NCBI GenBank assembly: GCA_033002965.1
Contig: JAURVB010007270.1
Span: 44,346-108,345 of the forward strand
DNA length: 64,000 nt
Reading direction: 5' to 3'
DNA from: Piper betle
Taxonomy: Eukaryota > Streptophyta > Magnoliopsida > Piperales > Piperaceae
The translations under genes and the position numbers were made by a program. Shown in pieces: positions 57,408-64,000 of the stretch; positions within the stretch are counted from its first letter, which is position 1; each line of letters starts with the position of its first letter. Below the pieces are notes generated by a model, which had not been told where the DNA came from, ran no database searches, and worked only from the letters and a program-made list of their open reading frames with translations.

Positions 57408-58403
57408 TGTAAAGACCCAAAGCAAAGTTCTTTGTTGCATGGCATGCGTAAGCATATTATATAAAGGATTAAAAATAAAAGCAAAGTAGAATTAAACTAA
57501 AAATTATCTGACTGTTACCATAATCTCTGACGTTATAAGGACATAAATCAAAATCATAACTACAATTTTCCAACTGACTTGAGTTTATATACTCAATAAT
57601 GTTTCAAGTTTATTAGACAAAAACATAAATGGAAAGAACCGACGTCGAGGCTAAGTATAATCTTTATTCTAGCTTTAACAGCAGCACACCTACAAACCTG
57701 CACTTGCAAAGGTAAGAGCCAAAATGTACCACTCAGTACAGGCCATTTTACTACAGACATGCTAAAAAGCACTAACATTAAAACATGAGCATTAGGATGA
57801 AAACTGAAGTTGAAACTGAACATAACTTAACTGAAAATGTTACTTCTTTTGTTATTCATTGAATACAATTAGTCATTTTATAAGAACTATATTCAAGTAC
57901 CTGCATGAAGCCCATGAACTACCTATTTTTAGAATCTTGGGTAGGTAGTCCTTGGCAATGGTTAAATTAGTTTGGTGTTTTAGTTTGATTTATCTGGGAG
58001 ACTTAGCCCATGAATCAACATTGTCTCATGGTTATCTTATCTTCACATGAAGTTTGGAGTCAGCACTCAACTCTAGAGAGAACTGGTGCTGGGGAGAGTC
58101 TCTCAGATATTAATATTTGGAACCACTCTAACTATAATGTATGCATAACATGACCTATCTATGGGCAATACATCAATATGCGTCCATCAAGAACATATAA
58201 TAAGTACTAAAGCAAACAAAATTTATTAATCAAAATTCTACTTAAATTTTAGTCTATCTAATTATTAATTAAATATCATGATCATGTATGAATTATGCTC
58301 TTACACCACTTAAACTCTCAAAAATATGCAATTATCCTTAGATTAACTAATTGGTTATGTTTCCAATTAAATAAGTTCGAAAATTAATTATTTGTACAAA
58401 CAT
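57408..58403 (-). repeat. Right (5') LTR of Tekay-4, first part
   Basis: TGTAAAGACCCAAAGC at the inner end. From about 58110 it matches 51836 onward. Interrupted at 58403 and resumed near 63528, with roughly 130 bp of LTR missing between. Confidence 0.82.
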
Positions 58404-59554
58404 TGTTAAGTGTTTAAAATATATAATATTTACCCATGTTTTTAATATGATTTTACACTTCTCGGGTATAAACATTATTAATTTACTGATATTTTTCATT
58501 ATATTCTAGTTAATTAATATTTTATTAGATATGCTTAATTTTGGTGTTTCAATGTAGAAAAAGATGAATAAATTAAGCTTTGGATTTGATTGGTCATGAC
58601 ACTTGGCCCCACCCAATAGCTACAATTCATGGTGTTCAATGGAGTCGAACAGTTGGAAACTTGAAGGGACATTATAATTAATTAGACTACGTCGATTTGT
58701 GAACACTCTCTTCGAATTCTTGTATCTCCACTTCTATATAAAGGGGTGGTCATTTGTTGTTATCATATCTCATCTCTTGGCTTCGGAGTGTAGTGAAAGA
58801 AATAGCTTTAGTTTTTGAATTCTTTTGTTTCATAATAAAAATTAGTTTCTTTTTTATAATGTTTTCTATTTTTATTATGGAGTAGTCTTTTATTTCGTTC
58901 TAGAGAAGAGTGAAACTTAACATGATTTAATTGAATTCATTTCAACCTCTTATTCTTTTATTCAATCGGATTGTTTAAATTGTCATGTTCTTAATGCTAA
59001 GAGTAGATTGATCACCTATTTCTTAGATCATGAGGTTTAATTAGATTTCGGGAGAAATTAATTAAATTAGTCATTGATAATTCATCATACGACGAGTCTT
59101 TTGACTTGTTTGTCGTTGTGGTCGGAAGATACACAACACCATATGCGATTGTAAGGCAATTCTTAATGCATTATTTTGTTGATTAATCAATTATCACCGG
59201 GAGGTAGAAATTGAGGCAAAATAATAGAAGCATGAAGGAGCGGGAGCCACCATGTCATATAATTATCCTAGATCGACAATCCGAAGGAATAAAAGATAAG
59301 AGTAAGATTTGATGAAGATTAAATTCATGTTAAGGGAAATTCGACTCTAAAACGAGTTTTATAATTTTGACTTTGCTTTTAATTTAAAGTTATTACTTAG
59401 ATTTAGTTAAGTTAGTTATTTTTATTTTGCTCCTCATTTTATTTTCTATAATTAATTATAGGAAATTCATCTCCCTGTAGGACGATACTCGATTTATCAT
59501 TATATTACTTGTTTCGACCATGTATACTTGCACATCATTGAAAATATTCGAACA
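58404..59554 (+). repeat. 5' LTR of the Athila-type element
   Basis: Starts TGTTAAGTGTTTAAAATATA in the Tekay-4 LTR and ends near TTCGAACA six bases before the PBS. About 1.15 kb, AT-rich. The 3' boundary could be a few tens of bases earlier (CACATCA, 59537). Confidence 0.7.
58733..58744 (+). promoter_or_regulatory. TATA box of the Athila LTR
   Basis: TCTATATAAAGG, a near-consensus plant TATA box, about 30 bp before TTATCATATCTCATC. An AATAAAA polyadenylation-like signal lies about 100 bp downstream near 58842. Confidence 0.75.
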
Positions 59555-59560
59555 AGTTTT

Positions 59561-59578
59561 TGGCACCGTTGCCGGGGA
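59561..59578 (+). other. Primer-binding site of the Athila-type element
   Basis: TGGCACCGTTGCCGGGGA, one base from TGGCGCCGTTGCCGGGGA, the tRNA-Asp-type PBS usual in Athila elements. Confidence 0.88.
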
Positions 59579-59879
59579 GACTGAATTTTCTAAGTTAATT
59601 TATGATTAGAATTTTGAGAGTTTTCTTTTCTTTTTAGATTTTAGTGTCTGATTATTATTTTTTTAAAAACAAAAATAAAGAAAAATAAAATCTATATTAT
59701 TGTTTCTTCCTTGCTATCATTTATTTATTATCGTTTGTTTATTAGTACGGTCACCCTTGTCTTCTTGTGATTCAAAGATTGAAAGGACTTTGAGAAACTT
59801 GTGTGCCGTTGGAAGAAGAGCACAAGAACCAATAGAGGAAGAAGCCATGCATTCATGGAGGACTACCGGAGTTTTAGAA

Positions 59880-60765
59880 TTAGATGCACACTTACTGCTT
59901 TATCTGCTCAGTCAATGCTTTAACTAATCAAGTTCAAAATCTTAATATGCAGAGATATGTTAAGGTTGTAGAGCCAAGGTGTGAATGGTGTGGACAAGGA
60001 CATTTTACAGGTCAATGTGCAACAGATCAAGTTAATTACATAGGCAACTTTATTTGGAACAACAATCCCTATTCCAACACCTACAATGCGGGCTGCTGCA
60101 ATAACCCCAATTTTTCATGGAATAATTCTTCACAATCGGTTGCTGTCCCCAATAATCCACCACCACCATCACAACATTATCAACCCCTTCACTTTCTTTT
60201 CAGCAACAACAACAACAACAACCAGATTTGGTCCAAATGTTCAATTCCATGCAACAAACCATGCAACAAACTATGCAACAATTTATGCAGAATCAACAAC
60301 AACAACAACAATAGTTTATGCAACAAGTTATGGTCAAATTAAACAAGGAACCAAGCGAGCGACCCAAGGGTGCACTTCCTAGCCAACCAGAACAACCAAG
60401 GAACGATGGTCAAGAGCATTGTAAAGCTATAACAACCCAGAGTGGTATTATTTTACAAGAACCAGTTCAGCCCAATGAAGTTAAGGAAAAAGATGAAAAA
60501 CCAAATAACAAAAATGAACTCAATACATTGGTTAGCTTATTCGGATGCAAAGGCAGATCAGTTTAGTAATTCATTACATAAATCCATAAATTCTCTTTGT
60601 GAACAAGATAATGATGTGGATGAGATGGTTAAAGTATTAGATTCACAACCAATTTTGCCTCAATGATTCAAAGTTATGGAAACCTCAGATCTACCATTTC
60701 ACAAATTGCTGCCATCAATTGAAGTATCACTTATTTTAGAGCTAAAGCAATTTCCAAAACAATAA
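59880..60765 (+). pseudogene. Athila gag C-terminal part, frameshifted
   Basis: A zinc-knuckle CEWCGQGHFTGQC at about 59980-60020 is followed by VNYIGNF and NNPYSNTYNAG, typical of Athila gag. A Gln-rich segment is encoded by CAA repeats (60201-60222 and 60291-60312). Then RPKGALPSQPEQ and EHCKAITTQSG in ORF 60318-60566, and at 60664-60765 the spacer end LELKQFPK. The first half of gag is missing or unreadable, and there are at least three frame changes. Confidence 0.82.
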
Positions 60766-63527
60766 ATAATTCCTACTTACTAGCATCTCTATAATTATTA
60801 ACATTAATATATTTTTGTTCAACACGACAATCACTTACATGTGGAAATATATTAAGATTACCGTCTTAGTGATCAAAATTGCAATTAAGACTTTTAATTA
60901 GTATCAGTATTTAATAGTAATTTAGTGTGTAACATATACTTATTTCACTACCAATAATTTGGGTATACCTATACTAATTGATTAACCTTTTTACTTATTT
61001 CCATATATTTCTTGACCAATAATTAACCCATTCCCTTAAATTATTTAAAATAATTTGTGTTATTATAATTTAAGGATAACATTTGCTTAAAATTATTTTA
61101 AATTATTTTATTTATTTTAAGCATGCTATTTCAGTCCAACACTTAAAGCTATCAAAATTTTGATAAGCCATATTACAACCTTTAATTGATCAATTATTAA
61201 AATAATCAACTTTATATATGTTGTGCTTAATGTTAAGCGTTGAATAAAGTTTAATAATAATTCTATCATGATTGGCATATTAATCACATGATATTAATTT
61301 CAAACACAATAAAGATGCTAACCTTGTTTTATAAATTTCTTATAATATTTTATATACTTAATTTATTAACTGCATGAAATAAACCAAAAATACTAATTTT
61401 ATTATACAAAGATTATCAGTGATTTAATTAATCTATTAGCACAAAACAAGGTTGGAAATTAATTAATAGTTAAATAATAATAGTTACAATTTTGTATCAC
61501 TTACACTGTTAAATCCAACACTCACAGTTTTAATATCTTAACTTAATAATTTCAAGTTATATAATTTATATAAAAATATCATTCATTTGTTACTTTGTTA
61601 ATTAGCACCCATACAATGAAATAATTAAATAAACTAGTTAATAACAAACATAAAAGGAATAGCCGAGGGAAGAAATATCGTGCAAAGCAAAGGTAGTGCT
61701 TTGTAGTGCACCAAGGTGTGCATGCACTCACAACCACATGCATGAGAAGAAATTTCCCCATCAATCCCAAACTACTACACTTGATACACAACAAATTATT
61801 TTAAGAATCATATACCCACTAGAATATTTAATCAAAATATAAACAATCCATAAGCATAAGATTTTGGATCATCATCGCAAAAATCCCAGTGTTATAGACA
61901 TCCATAAGTGGAGAATATAACCGTCAGAATAATAGAACAAGAGATCAAAATATAACCAGATTGGTAAAACAACACATACATTTAACAGTCTGCTAAGCAC
62001 CCAAACAATCATAACAACTCGTATGAAAATATTTGGAACACCTATACATGCTATATATATGCATGTGACCTTATCTAAATCTAGGCAAAAAGAAGAATGA
62101 AGCGAGAAGATATACCTTGACAAGAGAAAGCAACACCAACACGAGGGGAAAGGATTGGGGTCGTGAAGAGGGTGGGAACGGTGGTAGACGTGCACGACCT
62201 ATTTATAAGCGTATATTTATATGAGCAGCGTCCAACCCCCAACACTAAAATTTTTACAAAACCTTCCAACTTCCCAACCTTCCTATCCATACCCAAGATA
62301 TACGCATGAGTATCTCAAGTAAAATATCCTCATACCTCTTTATCTCTAACAAATATAACAATAATAATATTAATACTTAATTGGTTAGCCTGAACGGTAC
62401 CACCCCATGTCAACAACCCGTGGGTAGGTTTGATAGCATGAGTCACCTATAGTTTGATATGTATATATATATATATATATATATATTTAAAACTTTAGAC
62501 CTGGATTTACAACTTTCCATGGTTACTGCCTTGACGATGCTAGTAATCACTAGTGGTTATTATTCATGTTATCACGTGAGTTTTGTGGTGGCCATCACAT
62601 CTCAGAATATCAAGTTAAGATGCAGTAACTCACATGAGGTACTTATCTATTAAAATTATCAGGACTCAAGACAACCCAAGAACCAAGACTAACACATAGT
62701 TTTTGGATTCACATGTGTTTTTGCATGTGTTCATACCACTAATGTTCAGTATTGAACCCAAATATTCAAGTTATTATGTTAAGTTATTTTACCGGGGCTT
62801 ACATGTTAGTCATATGGGTAATTTAACTCATTAATTATTTTTTTTATGACCATGTACTAATTAAGTTAATCTACTAGGACTTGTCAGTAAGTCACATAAG
62901 TAGTATTAATTAGTTAATTAAGCTATTCAATTATCAAGTAATATGTCATGTTTATGTTAATCAAGTTTATATGTAATCAAGTATTTAGTTATGTTACGGG
63001 TTATTCTAGTTATCATGTTATATGCTAGTCAGTTATTTCATGTTATATTCGTGTTCAGTTATGTGTAAGTATGATTGATATTTAACTTGGTTTTTACCTT
63101 GTTTAATTGTTCACAGATTAGTTATATTTTCTCTATTTACTTGTTACTACATATGTAAGTAGTGGACTTAGTATTGCTATTAGTACCAAGCGGACAAGTT
63201 TGCATGTATGTAGGTAATTAGAGGCTTTGGAGCCACAGTATAGAATAACTCAGCATTTTAAGTTTTTACTTTATTTGCTTATTAGTATAATAGTTTACTA
63301 GACTATTTTTGCTGAGTAGGTTTTTGGATAGCTATATTTTATTTCGATATATGAATATATATAGTGGACATTCGTGGTAATATAATGAAACAATTGGTAG
63401 TTAATTTCATTTCCACACAATTTATATGTTTATTTCATTAAATATTAGCAATCATCATGTACAAGTAATTAATGTAATTTCTCTGATTTATAAAGTATCA
63501 TGTGTGTAAATTGGCGTTGTTACATAA
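60766..63527. other. AT-rich, LTR-like DNA of unresolved origin
   Basis: No coding homology seen. At 62095-62230 the minus strand has TATAAATATACGC followed by a leader ending CAAG|GTATATC, the same layout as the Tekay LTR leaders, so 60766-62400 may be a minus-strand LTR. The plus-strand end TTGGCGTTGTTACA at 63527 could be the terminus of a second, plus-strand LTR (62780-63527). TA repeats lie at about 62462-62487. Neither pair of ends nor target duplications could be confirmed. Confidence 0.4.
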
Positions 63528-64000
63528 TTATACTTAAATTCATTCCATAACATATATCTAACGTATACACATTACCTTTTCTTCAAAACAGCAGCAAGTC
63601 AAAACCTATGAGAATCTAAATAAACCATGAAATTATGTTGCAAAAATTCATGTTTAATTCCCAAAAATTGATTTGGTGAAATCAAATCTAATGTCATTAA
63701 ATTCATTATATATAAAATTCATAATCTACTCCAATCAATTGAGATCAATACTCCAAACATCAAATCATAACAACTCAGGTGACATGCAATAAAATGAGCA
63801 ATGAATTAGACTAGATTCATTACTAACCTTGATCTAGGATTTGACATGAGATCCTATTGCCAACTATGCCACTGCCAAAAGTCTTCTTTAAGAAAATCTC
63901 CAGAAAGATGATTGATGATGGAGAAGAGAGATAAGAGGTGCTCAAATAGGGGTTTGAGAAGTAGGAGAAGAGTTGCTTATATATATAAGTCCAACTTTCT
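63528..64000 (-). repeat. Right LTR of Tekay-4, second part (continues past the window)
   Basis: Aligns with 52290-52770 of the left LTR, including AACCATGAAATTATGTTG and the region CTAACCTTGATCTAGGAT. It ends at the window edge, so the outer terminus is not visible. Confidence 0.85.
63826..63988 (-). promoter_or_regulatory. Tekay-4 LTR core promoter and putative splice donor (right copy)
   Basis: Minus-strand TATA box TTATATATATAAG at 63976-63988, then a CT-rich leader and CAAG|GTTAGTAATG with the GT at 63826-63827. It matches the left copy (52576-52740). Confidence 0.6.

Larger units (their letters stand above)
58404..60765 (+). mobile_element. Athila-type Ty3/gypsy fragment (5' LTR, PBS, gag)
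   Basis: Plus orientation: LTR 58404-59554, PBS 59561-59578, gag 59880-60660, then the start of a protease-RT spacer (LELKQFPK) where the element is cut at about 60765. The PBS TGGCACCGTTGCCGGGGA and the gag finger region identify the Athila lineage. Pol and the 3' LTR are not seen. Confidence 0.83.
51836..64000 (-). mobile_element. Tekay-4: divergent chromovirus, interrupted and running off the window
   Basis: Minus orientation. Left LTR 51836-53360, PPT, integrase/chromodomain 53440-54720, RNase H and RT 54750-56060, protease region, gag 56640-57300, then right LTR 57408-58403 and again 63528-64000. The chromodomain (LDRKERVLRPKTIPIVKVLW) places it in the Tekay lineage but its LTRs are unrelated in sequence to those of Tekay-1. 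An Athila fragment and other DNA (58404-63527) split the right LTR. Confidence 0.83.

Noticed and set aside
60201..60312. CAA repeats as a microsatellite or polyglutamine host gene
   Set aside because: They lie within the Gln-rich part of Athila gag, between its zinc knuckle and the RPKG motif.

Overview
This is plant nuclear DNA, and all that I can identify in it is transposable-element sequence. The evidence is Ty3/gypsy chromoviruses with a chromodomain, a Tat/Ogre element with a tRNA-Arg primer site and an extra RNase H, an Athila gag, a Ty1/copia pol, TRIMs and hAT-type elements. I found no intact host gene, no rRNA gene and no functional tRNA gene. The layout suggests heterochromatic or intergenic DNA of a flowering plant; the species cannot be read from it.

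Region 1 (1-21019): a decayed Ogre/Tat element on the minus strand. Its 5' LTR is at 18774-21019, the tRNA-Arg PBS at 18752-18767, and gag, PR, RT, RNase H, archaeal-type RNase H and integrase follow down to 12147. The integrase is split by a full-length Tekay-type chromovirus (Tekay-1, 27-12146, minus strand, 5-bp target duplication with one mismatch). Positions 1-26 are the far side of the split integrase. Tekay-1's reverse transcriptase is itself split by a tandem TRIM (three 154-bp LTRs, 5500-6420). A 531-bp hAT-type element sits in the Ogre LTR.

Region 2 (21020-37150): a copia element (minus) whose RNase H is broken by an old Tekay-type LTR. That LTR contains a TIR-bounded element, which contains a second Tekay element (Tekay-2, 23331-34468). 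Tekay-2's LTR in turn contains an unrelated solo LTR (24120-25957) rich in tandem repeats. This gives five nested layers.

Region 3 (37151-40963): a non-TE-looking stretch that may be organellar DNA, a hAT-type element with a perfect 8-bp duplication, a 41-bp minisatellite, and a second copy of the Ogre LTR.

Region 4 (40964-51530): an older, heavily mutated Tekay relative (Tekay-3, minus). A two-LTR TRIM (44000-44533) lies in its protease and a solo Tekay LTR (47932-50771) in its 5' LTR; both have perfect 5-bp duplications.

Region 5 (51531-64000): a fourth, more divergent chromovirus (Tekay-4, minus). Its right LTR is interrupted by a plus-strand Athila LTR, PBS and gag fragment, followed by AT-rich LTR-like DNA, and the right LTR runs off the window.

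All coding regions are broken by stops, frameshifts or insertions. The points most worth a second look are the shared stop codons in Tekay-1 and Tekay-2, the gag proteins with three or four tandem zinc knuckles, the conserved promoter-plus-splice-donor architecture inside the LTRs, and the TRIMs that share Tekay primer and polypurine signals.
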